From NCBI GenBank assembly GCA_035527455.1, contig DATLAN010000102.1, positions 1 through 20,201 on the forward strand: DNA of 20,201 nucleotides, in the 5' to 3' direction. This document shows positions 14,920 through 20,201 of the stretch, piece after piece. The translations under genes were made by a program, and so were the position numbers. The notes under the pieces were generated by a model. The model had not been told where the DNA came from and searched no databases. It saw nothing but the letters and a program-made list of their open reading frames with translations. This stretch comes from DATLAN01 sp035527455. Its GTDB lineage: Bacteria > Planctomycetota > Planctomycetia > Pirellulales > Thermoguttaceae. Position 1 is the stretch's first letter. Each line of letters opens with the position of its first letter.

Positions 14920-15582
14920 TTAGGCCGCGCCCATGCCGAGGGCTTCGTACAATCGGGCGTCGGCCAGGCTGTCGACCACCAGCGAGGCAACACTGAAATC
15001 CTGCCCGCGGCTGTGCTCGCCCGGCACGGCCACCGTGAAGGCGCCGGCCGACGCCGCCGCGCGACATCCGTTCTCGCTGTCTTCCAGAACCATCGTCTCG
15101 GGGGGACGCAAACCGAGCCGCTTCGCCGCCGCAAGGTAAATCTCCGGGTCGGGCTTGCCTCGGGTGACGTCCTCGGCCGTGAGGATGAACTCGAAACGCG
15201 ACCCAAGCTCGAACGGCCTCAGGCAGGCCTCGGCCAATTCCCGGCAGCTACTGGTGGCGATCGCCTTCGGGATCTCCGACCGCTCCAACACCACCAGCAG
15301 CTCGAACAGCCCGGGCAACGGGGCCAGGTGTTCGTCCAAAAGTCCCGCGAAGATCCGATTCGACTCCCGGGCGAGTTCTTCCCACGACTCGTCCAGCTTG
15401 TGCCACCGGATCATGGCCTCGAAGGTGGCCTGCGGACGGAGACCCATGATCTGGTCTTTCAATTCGTCGGAGAACGAGCATCCCCTCCGGCCCAGCAGAT
15501 CGATACCCACCAGGGTGTAGATCTCCTCGGTGTTGAACATCAGACCGTCCATATCCAGGACAACGGCACGCGGATTGGGCAT
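14920..15582 (-). CDS. HAD-IA hydrolase, beta-phosphoglucomutase/phosphatase-like
   Basis: A 220-aa cytoplasmic protein with all four HAD motifs intact. LDMDG has nucleophile D10 and acid/base D12, followed by LMFNTE as in beta-phosphoglucomutase-like enzymes. Motif II is ATSS (109-112), motif III is GKPDPEIY with K143, and motif IV is LEDSENG (166-172). The four-helix cap lies at about residues 15-85. The family includes beta-phosphoglucomutases and small-sugar-phosphate or pseudouridine-5'-phosphate phosphatases; sequence alone does not choose between them. The mRNA leader has no purine-rich Shine-Dalgarno sequence. Instead, a C-rich heptamer array (G-rich on the plus strand) ends 13 nt upstream of the ATG. 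The degenerate HAD gene follows after 171 nt. Confidence 0.88.
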   Translation of the reverse strand: MPNPRAVVLDMDGLMFNTEEIYTLVGIDLLGRRGCSFSDELKDQIMGLRPQATFEAMIRWHKLDESWEELARESNRIFAGLLDEHLAPLPGLFELLVVLERSEIPKAIATSSCRELAEACLRPFELGSRFEFILTAEDVTRGKPDPEIYLAAAKRLGLRPPETMVLEDSENGCRAAASAGAFTVAVPGEHSRGQDFSVASLVVDSLADARLYEALGMGAA

Positions 15583-15594
15583 GGGCTCAGGAAA

Positions 15595-15617
15595 GGGATT
15601 AGGGATTGGGGATTGGG
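15595..15617. repeat. G-tract heptamer array (GGGATTA/GGGATTG), G-quadruplex-capable
   Basis: Four G-tracts on the plus strand at 15595-15597, 15602-15604, 15608-15611 and 15615-15617 are separated by ATTA, ATT and ATT. This meets the usual G-quadruplex pattern. The array lies 13 nt upstream of the minus-strand HAD start (15582), so the G-rich strand is the template and the mRNA leader is C-rich. Confidence 0.8.
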
Positions 15618-15642
15618 ATTAGAGTTTGCTCGTGATAGCAAC

Positions 15643-15669
15643 GTTTAGCGGGCGGGCTTGCCCGCCGTT
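15643..15669. repeat. REP-like single arm, family 3, downstream of tsaD
   Basis: Identical to the 27-nt arm at 9591-9617 and the left arm at 7342-7368, in the same plus-strand orientation. It lies 32 nt beyond the tsaD stop (15701, minus strand) and could cap that transcript's 3' end. A small GCGGC-TCT-GCCGC hairpin follows within about 20 nt. No inverted full arm is near. Confidence 0.85.
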
Positions 15670-15700
15670 TGATTGCGGCTCTGCCGCGTTGGGAGAACTG

Positions 15701-16753
15701 TCAAGGAGTAAATCGGCCATTTTGGCGTTCTTCTTGATGCAAGCCGGCCGGGCAAACGTCCAGGTCGAGGTCCTCGAACAGCCCCGCCCGGAATCGTTCG
15801 ACGGCGATCGCTCCCATGGCGGCGTTGTCGGTACACAGCTTGATCGGGGCGATGTGCAGTTCGACGCCCTGGCGGTCGGCCTCTTCGCCCAGCCGTTGCC
15901 GGAGTCTCGCGTTGGCCGCCACGCCCCCGCCCACGCAGAGGACCCGCAAACCGGTCCGCCGCAGGGCTGCAAACGCCTTGCCGACCAGGCAGTCGACGAC
16001 CGCCTCTTGAAAGCTGGCCGCCAGATCGGCCACCTGCCGGTCGTCGAGTTCGATTTGCGAAAAATCCTGCCGCCCGGGACCGACGATTTGATAACGCACC
16101 GCGGTTTTCAGTCCGCTGAAACTGAAGTCCAGGCGCTGTTCGTCCTTGAGGAACGATCGGGGAAATCGATAGGCTTTCGGATTGCCCCGTTCGGCCGCCC
16201 GTTGGATCGACGGTCCGCCGGGATAGGGCAGCGAGAGCATGCCGGCCACCTTGTCGAAGGCCTCGCCGGCCGCGTCGTCGATCGTGGCACCGAGCAGCTC
16301 GAACTCCAACGGGCCGGCACAGTGGTAGAGGCTCGTGTGGCCGCCGCTGACGATCAACCCCACGCAGGGAAACACGTCCCGGCCGCTGGCCAGCCGGCAG
16401 GCGTAAATATGGGCTTGCAGATGGTTCACGGCGATCAACGGCACGTCCAGCGCCGCGCAGAGCGTTTTGGCGGCCACCAGTCCGACCAGCAGCGAGCCGG
16501 CCAGCCCCGGCGTGTTGGCCACGGCCACCGCGTCGAGATCCGCCGGCCGAAGACCGGCCCGACGGAGCGTTTCGTCGATCACCGGCAAGATCCGTTCGAC
16601 ATGCGCTCGGGAAGCGATTTCGGGCACCACGCCGCCGAACCGCCCGTGCAGATCGTCTTGCGAGGCGACGACCGAGGCGATCACCTCGAGCCGGTCGGTC
16701 ACGATCGCGGCGGCCGTCTCGTCGCAGGTCGTCTCCAGCGTGAGGATTTTCAT
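15701..16753 (-). CDS. tsaD: tRNA N6-adenosine threonylcarbamoyltransferase
   Basis: A 350-aa cytoplasmic enzyme of the Kae1/TsaD family. With TsaB and TsaE it transfers the threonylcarbamoyl group from threonylcarbamoyl-AMP to A37 of ANN-decoding tRNAs. Visible hallmarks are the N-terminal ETTCDETAAAIV, the metal ligands H111 and H115 in NHLQAHIYA, SGGHT (136-140), GEAFDKVA (163-170), PYPGGP, SFSGLKTAV (211-219), GGGVAAN (275-281) and D309 in CTDNAAM. The length is normal. The ATG overlaps the TGA of the S41 protease gene (ATGA at 16750-16753), so translation is probably coupled to it. tsaB, tsaE and tsaC are not in the window. This is an essential housekeeping gene in most bacteria; the call is firm. 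Confidence 0.97.
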   Translation of the reverse strand: MKILTLETTCDETAAAIVTDRLEVIASVVASQDDLHGRFGGVVPEIASRAHVERILPVIDETLRRAGLRPADLDAVAVANTPGLAGSLLVGLVAAKTLCAALDVPLIAVNHLQAHIYACRLASGRDVFPCVGLIVSGGHTSLYHCAGPLEFELLGATIDDAAGEAFDKVAGMLSLPYPGGPSIQRAAERGNPKAYRFPRSFLKDEQRLDFSFSGLKTAVRYQIVGPGRQDFSQIELDDRQVADLAASFQEAVVDCLVGKAFAALRRTGLRVLCVGGGVAANARLRQRLGEEADRQGVELHIAPIKLCTDNAAMGAIAVERFRAGLFEDLDLDVCPAGLHQEERQNGRFTP

Positions 16754-18231
16754 CCCTGCTTGGCCTCGGCCAACTGCTCGACAAGGTACTCGACGGCCGT
16801 CTGCAGTTGCCGGTCGACGAACTCGGCCTTCTCGGGCTCATCGGCGGGCTCATCGGCGGGCTGGTCCTCGGGCTCGTCCTCGGGCTGGTCCTCGGGGCTC
16901 GCGATGTTACCGTTGTCCTCGGCCGGCCCGTCGCCGTTGGGCTTCGGATCGTCCTGCGGTGGCGGCGGCTCTTCTGTTTGCCCGTCCGATTCGTCCGGTT
17001 CTTTCGGCTGGCCATTCTTGGGCTGAAGGGCATCTCTCTTCCGCCGGTACTCGATCAGTCCGAGCATCTCGTCGTCATCGAGTTTCAGCTCGAATCCGTC
17101 GTCGGGAGTCACGCCCCACTCTTCTTTTTCGTCGCCGCCGTGCCGGTCGATGTTCTTTCCGCTGGGGCGGCGGTAGCCGGCGGTGGTCAGTTTCAGGGCG
17201 CTGCGGCCGCCCTCCAGTTCGATCACGTTCTGCACGCTGCCCTTGCCGTAGGTCCGCTCGCCCATGACGACGGCCCGTTTGTGATCCTGCAAGCAGGCCG
17301 AGACGATCTCGCTGGCACTGGCGCTGTAGCGATTGACCAGCACGACCATGGGAAAGTCCTCGAAGGTGCCGCTCTCGTGGGCGTCCCATTTCCGCTCGGG
17401 GCTGTTGCGGCCCTTCGTGCTGACGATCCGGCCCTGGGCCACGAACAGGTCGCTGACCTCGATGGCCGAAGTCAGCAGCCCGCCCGGGTTGAAACGCAGA
17501 TCGAGGATCAGCCCGCGCAATCCGCCGTCACGCAATCCTTCCAAGGTTTTGCGAATCTCATCGGCCGTGTCGCGGCTGAACGCGGAGACGCGCAAATAGC
17601 CGACCTGCTCTTCGCCCTTCAATATGAAATCCCAGGAATCGTCCTCTTTGCGGCGATCGCCCAGCACGGTCTCGACGTGGATGATTTCGCGCCGGACGGT
17701 GACCTTTTCTTTCTTGGAGGAACCGACGTGAATGACGCCGATCGTCACTTCGGTGCCTTCTTTCCCCTTCAGCCGGCGGACCGCCTCGTCGAGTGAAAGG
17801 CCGTCGGTACTTTCGCCGTCGATCTCCACGATGTTGTCTCCGGCCATCAAGCCGGCCCGATAGGCGGGCGTGCCGACCAGCGGACTGATGATCTTCAGTT
17901 GGGGCCCCTGTACGGTGATCTGGATTCCGATCCCGCCGAACTCGCTTTCCACCGTGCTGCGGAACTGGCCGAGTTTCTCGGGATTGATGTAGGTGGAGTA
18001 AGGATCGAGCTTGCCCAACACGCCCTGAATGGCCGCTTCCATCAACTCGCGGCGGTCGATCTCCTTGACGTAGTTCCGCTCGACCTGGTCCATGGTGTCG
18101 ACCAGGAGCTTGTACAGCTCGTAGTAGTCGTCGTTCGGGGGAGCCGCCTCGTTCTGGGCGGCACCCGCGGCGATCGACCCGAACCATAGCAGAAGAAACG
18201 CCAGAAGCAGAACCGGGGCGCGTCGCACCAT
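16750..18231 (-). CDS. S41 family C-terminal processing peptidase (CtpA/Prc-like)
   Basis: A 493-aa exported serine protease. The signal peptide covers 1-25 (core 7-19, cut near AGAA). An N-terminal helical region (35-90) is followed by a PDZ domain (about 95-180) with GIGIQ at 101-105 and APxYRAGL-type substrate-binding segments. The S41 core has LDLRFNPGG (243-251). The Ser/Lys dyad is S305 (in SASASEI) and K330 with Q334, matching the 25- and 4-residue spacing of Bacillus CtpB (S309/K334/Q338). Residues 405-470 are an acidic Pro/Glu/Asp/Gln linker made partly of 4-residue repeats, ending in a short helix (473-490). AGGAGG with 8 nt spacing fixes the start. It probably trims or degrades envelope proteins from their C-termini. 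tsaD follows with a 4-nt overlap. Confidence 0.94.
   Translation of the reverse strand: MVRRAPVLLLAFLLLWFGSIAAGAAQNEAAPPNDDYYELYKLLVDTMDQVERNYVKEIDRRELMEAAIQGVLGKLDPYSTYINPEKLGQFRSTVESEFGGIGIQITVQGPQLKIISPLVGTPAYRAGLMAGDNIVEIDGESTDGLSLDEAVRRLKGKEGTEVTIGVIHVGSSKKEKVTVRREIIHVETVLGDRRKEDDSWDFILKGEEQVGYLRVSAFSRDTADEIRKTLEGLRDGGLRGLILDLRFNPGGLLTSAIEVSDLFVAQGRIVSTKGRNSPERKWDAHESGTFEDFPMVVLVNRYSASASEIVSACLQDHKRAVVMGERTYGKGSVQNVIELEGGRSALKLTTAGYRRPSGKNIDRHGGDEKEEWGVTPDDGFELKLDDDEMLGLIEYRRKRDALQPKNGQPKEPDESDGQTEEPPPPQDDPKPNGDGPAEDNGNIASPEDQPEDEPEDQPADEPADEPEKAEFVDRQLQTAVEYLVEQLAEAKQG
16837..16896 (-). repeat. 12-bp minisatellite inside the S41 protease gene
   Basis: Five tandem 12-bp units (16837-16848, then every 12 bp) come in two subtypes: CTCATCGGCGGG twice, then CTGGTCCTCGGG/CTCGTCCTCGGG three times. 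The unit is in frame and encodes four residues of type EDQP/EDEP/ADEP in the acidic linker. Copy-number change would lengthen or shorten the linker without a frameshift. Confidence 0.85.
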
Positions 18232-18336
18232 CGAAAAACCTCCTGTTGAGGGGTATCTGCAACAGACCAGGCGGGCTGGTGGTCGGTCTGAGACGAGAAA
18301 GGAATTCGCCCCGAAACCACGAGAACGCTCAAGTCA

Positions 18337-18365
18337 AATATACTGGCCGGCTGCGGCCCGGGCAA
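18337..18365 (-). promoter_or_regulatory. Candidate sigma70-type promoter for the S41 protease-tsaD operon
   Basis: On the minus strand, TTGCCC (18365-18360) and TATATT (18342-18337) are 17 nt apart. They match the consensus hexamers at 4 and 5 of 6 positions. Transcription would start near 18330, leaving a leader of about 100 nt before the ATG at 18231. It lies just downstream of the methyltransferase gene's likely terminator, as expected for a separate unit. Confidence 0.4.
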
Positions 18366-18373
18366 GTGAAAAG

Positions 18374-18387
18374 CCCATATGCATGGG
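18374..18387 (-). terminator. Candidate intrinsic terminator of the methyltransferase gene
   Basis: Read on the minus strand, CCCAT-GCAT-ATGGG forms a 5-bp stem, extendable with bulged C residues to AGCCC/GGGCT. It is followed by CTTTTC. It sits 19 nt past the methyltransferase stop (18406) and before the protease promoter. The T-tract is short. Confidence 0.5.
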
Positions 18388-18405
18388 GGGGCTGCGGCCG
18401 CGACA

Positions 18406-19047
18406 CTACGGTCGCACGTGATGCACCCAAGCGGGCGGCACGTTGAGCCATACCCAGTCGCGGCGGATTTCGTGGGCGTCCAGCATCGCGCCCATCACCC
18501 GGCCGATGCCCCGCAGCCGCTGGCGTTCCTCGCGCCCGCTGATCAGCCTCTTGACCTGACGGATGGCGATGTACTCGAAGAACGAAAGGGTTCCGCCCGG
18601 GCTCAACAGTCCGGTCAACGCGGCCAAGATCCGCTCGACCTGGTCGACCGTGAAGTTGTTCAGCGGCAGGCCCGAGATGATCAGGTCGTAAGTCCCGTCC
18701 TGGGCCAGCTCTTCGACCGGGCAGTGCAGCACGCGGGCGCGCGGGGCCACGGGACGAAAGACCGGATCGACTTCGAAACGCCGGCGCAGCCCCTCGACGA
18801 AACGGTCGTTGAGTTCGACCAGGTCGAGCCGGTCGTCGTCGTCCATCGCGGCGATGATCCGCCGGGTGACGCACCCGGTGCCCGGCCCCACCTCCAGAAT
18901 CCGCCGCGGCGTCTCGGTCGGCTGGCGAACGTATCGTGCCAGCGCGGAGGCCAGGAACCGCCCACTGGGTAGAATCGCCCCGGTGGTGTGGTAGTTCCGC
19001 CAGAACTCCTGGAGGAAGAGTCGATATTCCGAAAACACCCGTCGCAT
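18406..19047 (-). CDS. PmtA-like phospholipid N-methyltransferase (class I SAM-dependent)
   Basis: A 213-aa protein from the ATG at 19047, chosen because GGGGG lies 5 nt upstream and family homology begins there; the frame stays open for 70 further codons without family features. Motif I, EVGPGTG (52-58), binds SAM, and LVELN (76-80) is the acidic motif II. The N-terminal TTGAILPSGRFLA (21-33), SGLPLNN (125-131) and the C-terminal VWLNVPPAWV (199-208) are typical of PmtA-type methyltransferases that methylate phosphatidylethanolamine toward phosphatidylcholine. The related rRNA adenine dimethylase (KsgA) family would show a different motif IV (NIPY). No signal or membrane helix is present, so it is probably membrane-peripheral. 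The gene is monocistronic and divergent from the SGNH hydrolase gene. The lipid substrate in this organism is unproven. Confidence 0.8.
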   Translation of the reverse strand: MRRVFSEYRLFLQEFWRNYHTTGAILPSGRFLASALARYVRQPTETPRRILEVGPGTGCVTRRIIAAMDDDDRLDLVELNDRFVEGLRRRFEVDPVFRPVAPRARVLHCPVEELAQDGTYDLIISGLPLNNFTVDQVERILAALTGLLSPGGTLSFFEYIAIRQVKRLISGREERQRLRGIGRVMGAMLDAHEIRRDWVWLNVPPAWVHHVRP

Positions 19048-19161
19048 GGCACCCCCGTGGTTGGACCCGCAGTGTACCAAACCATGCGATGCGCTGAAAG
19101 CCGCGGAGGTTCGCATGCTATTTGACTTGACTGGTGTGAAACGGCGCGAGCGACCCGTTGT

Positions 19162-19190
19162 TTGCAGCCGACAATCCGGTGTGATAGAAT
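19162..19190 (+). promoter_or_regulatory. Candidate sigma70-type promoter for the SGNH hydrolase gene
   Basis: TTGCAG (19162-19167) and TAGAAT (19185-19190) are separated by exactly 17 nt and match the consensus at 3 and 5 of 6 positions. A start near 19197 would give a leader of about 87 nt that contains the hairpin at 19226-19250. Confidence 0.45.
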
Positions 19191-19225
19191 CGGAACATCC
19201 TACCACCAAACGGTTTGTGTTTGAG

Positions 19226-19250
19226 AGTCTGGCGGGTGTGACGCCAGACT
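19226..19250 (+). promoter_or_regulatory. Perfect 9-bp hairpin in the SGNH hydrolase leader
   Basis: AGTCTGGCG (19226-19234) and CGCCAGACT (19242-19250) form a perfect stem with a GGTGTGA loop. It ends 33 nt before the ATG and is not followed by a T-tract, so it is not an obvious terminator. It could stabilise the mRNA or be an operator for a dimeric regulator. Confidence 0.5.
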
Positions 19251-19283
19251 GAATCACGAACCCCCACCCACAGGAGACTTCCC

Positions 19284-20201
19284 ATGACGTCCTGCGGTCG
19301 AACTCGATTGTTTTCCCAAATCGCTGCCGTGGTGCTGGCGCTACTCGCCTTGCCTGCCTTTGCCACCGAGATCCCCGATCAACTGCCCGACCCGGACGGC
19401 AAGCCGGCCGACGTGACCAAGCCCGTGCAGGTGTACATCCTGTTGGGCCAGTCCAATATGCTGGGTATGGGCAATGTGGCCGGCGACAAGGAGGGTTCGC
19501 TGGAGCGCGCGGTGAAGGAGAAGAACAAGTACCCCTACCTTGTGGATGAAGCCGGCAACTGGACCGAACGCCAGGATGTCCGCAATGTGCGCGTCATGTC
19601 GAGCGGCACCGGCGACATGAGTGTCTTCAACAACGAATGGCTGACCATCAAGGGCGGGAGGATTGGCCCGGAGATCGGCATCGGGCACCACCTGGGCAAC
19701 GCGCTTGATGAGCCGGTTCTGATCCTCAAAAGCTGCATCGGTAACCGGAGCCTGGGCTGGGACCTGCTGCCGCCGGGCAGCGAGCGCTACGAGGTCGAAG
19801 AGACGGACAATAAGACTGGAGAAACGAAGACCTTCGTCTACGCCGGCTACAAGGATTCGCCGGCCAAATGGGAGAAAGGCACGGAGCCGGAGAAGATCAC
19901 CTGGTACGCCGGCATGCAATACGACGGCGACGTCGCCAACGCGAAGACGGTGTTGGCCGAACTCGACAAGTATTACCCGGATGCGAAGGGGTACGAGGTC
20001 GCGGGGTTCTTCTTCTGGCAAGGCGACAAGGATCGCTACAATGCCGCACATGCCAGCCGATACGAGCAGAATCTTGTCCATTTCATCAAGCAGCTGCGCA
20101 AGGACTTCAATGCGCCGAACGCGAAGTTCGTTGTTGCCACGCTCGGCCAGACCGAGAAGGGCGCCACAGGCAACGAAGGTCTCATCCTCGACGCCATGTT
20201 C
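19284..20201 (+). CDS. Sialate O-acetylesterase-like SGNH hydrolase (cut by window end)
   Basis: The 306 codons present run off the window without a stop. Residues 1-27 are a signal peptide (core 11-25, cut after AFA). Block I of the SGNH/SASA esterase fold, LLGQSNMLG, places the nucleophile Ser at 57. GxGPEIGIGHHLG at about 129-140 and LKSCIGNRSLGWDLLPPGS at about 149-167 follow as in DUF303/SASA proteins. FFFWQGDKD, near 236-244, holds the block V-like WQG. The catalytic Asp/His dyad expected near the C-terminus lies beyond the window. AGGAG 8 nt upstream fixes the ATG. These exported esterases remove O-acetyl groups from sialic acids or plant and algal polysaccharides and are abundant in Planctomycetota. 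Codons look somewhat richer in AAG/AAC than in neighbouring genes. The substrate is unknown. Confidence 0.88.
   Translation, partial: MTSCGRTRLFSQIAAVVLALLALPAFATEIPDQLPDPDGKPADVTKPVQVYILLGQSNMLGMGNVAGDKEGSLERAVKEKNKYPYLVDEAGNWTERQDVRNVRVMSSGTGDMSVFNNEWLTIKGGRIGPEIGIGHHLGNALDEPVLILKSCIGNRSLGWDLLPPGSERYEVEETDNKTGETKTFVYAGYKDSPAKWEKGTEPEKITWYAGMQYDGDVANAKTVLAELDKYYPDAKGYEVAGFFFWQGDKDRYNAAHASRYEQNLVHFIKQLRKDFNAPNAKFVVATLGQTEKGATGNEGLILDAMF

Noticed and set aside
15595..15617. Chromosome-end (telomere) repeat
   Set aside because: It is internal, only about four units long, and flanked by ordinary bacterial genes.
13762..15648. A 628-codon open frame on the plus strand
   Set aside because: It is antisense to two HAD genes with recognisable motifs, and its composition (Arg, Gln, Pro, Gly) matches a complementary shadow in GC-rich DNA.
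13..15669. Short repeated palindromes as a CRISPR array
   Set aside because: The copies are dispersed over kilobases and occur as inverted pairs, not as evenly spaced direct repeats with unique spacers, and no cas gene is present.
19048..19257. N-terminal extension of the PmtA-like methyltransferase up to 19257
   Set aside because: It would overlap the divergent promoter and leader hairpin of the SGNH gene, and family similarity begins only at the ATG at 19047.

Overview
The window looks like part of a Planctomycetota chromosome, probably of the Pirellulales type. It is GC-rich throughout. It carries gene families typical of that group: a secreted FG-GAP/VCBS repeat protein, a signal-peptide SGNH (sialate O-acetylesterase-like) hydrolase, a secreted S41 protease and secreted proteins of unknown function. 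Its intergenic gaps are dense with palindromic repeats. No rRNA, tRNA, CRISPR array, integrase, transposase or phage gene was seen. The phylum call is inferred from gene content and style, not from a marker tree.

Layout. 1-338 is non-coding, with a long inverted repeat and small dyads. 339-1460 (+) is a secreted HExxH metallopeptidase-like protein. 1666-3296 (-) is a plsC-cdsA pair that makes phosphatidic acid and then CDP-diacylglycerol. 3473-4693 (-) is a secreted seven-motif VCBS protein. 4864-6171 (+) is a membrane-anchored protein whose C-terminus carries a likely NlpC/P60-type Cys-His-His triad. 6270-7280 (-) is a secreted HEAT-like/coiled-coil protein. 7498-9249 (-) is an orphan hybrid histidine kinase. 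9593-13882 (-) is a three-gene operon: a GT-B/CDP-glycerol-transferase-like protein, then a MOP-type flippase, then a CDP-alcohol phosphatidyltransferase (ATGA overlap between the last two). 13981-15582 (-) holds two HAD proteins, one with a degenerate active site. 15701-18231 (-) is the S41 protease and tsaD, also joined by an ATGA overlap. 18406-19047 (-) is a PmtA-like methyltransferase. 19284 to the window edge (+) is the SGNH hydrolase.

Two themes stand out. First, membrane and surface-polymer genes are concentrated here: PlsC, CdsA, CDP-alcohol phosphatidyltransferase, PmtA-like methyltransferase, flippase and glycosyltransferase-like protein. The operon at 9593-13882 is the best candidate for an undescribed envelope-polymer or lipid-head-group system. 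Second, the gaps hold at least four unrelated-sequence families of REP-like elements built the same way. Each arm is itself a short hairpin, and arms usually occur as inverted pairs. In the glycosyltransferase/flippase/phosphatidyltransferase operon, repeat units have moved into gene ends and now supply the stop codons and last residues of two proteins.

Most genes sit on the minus strand. The clearest ribosome-binding sites (GGAGG-type, 5-9 nt before the start) precede the VCBS, HEAT-like, glycosyltransferase-like, S41 and SGNH genes. The HAD gene starting at 15582 instead has a C-rich heptamer leader without a visible Shine-Dalgarno sequence.
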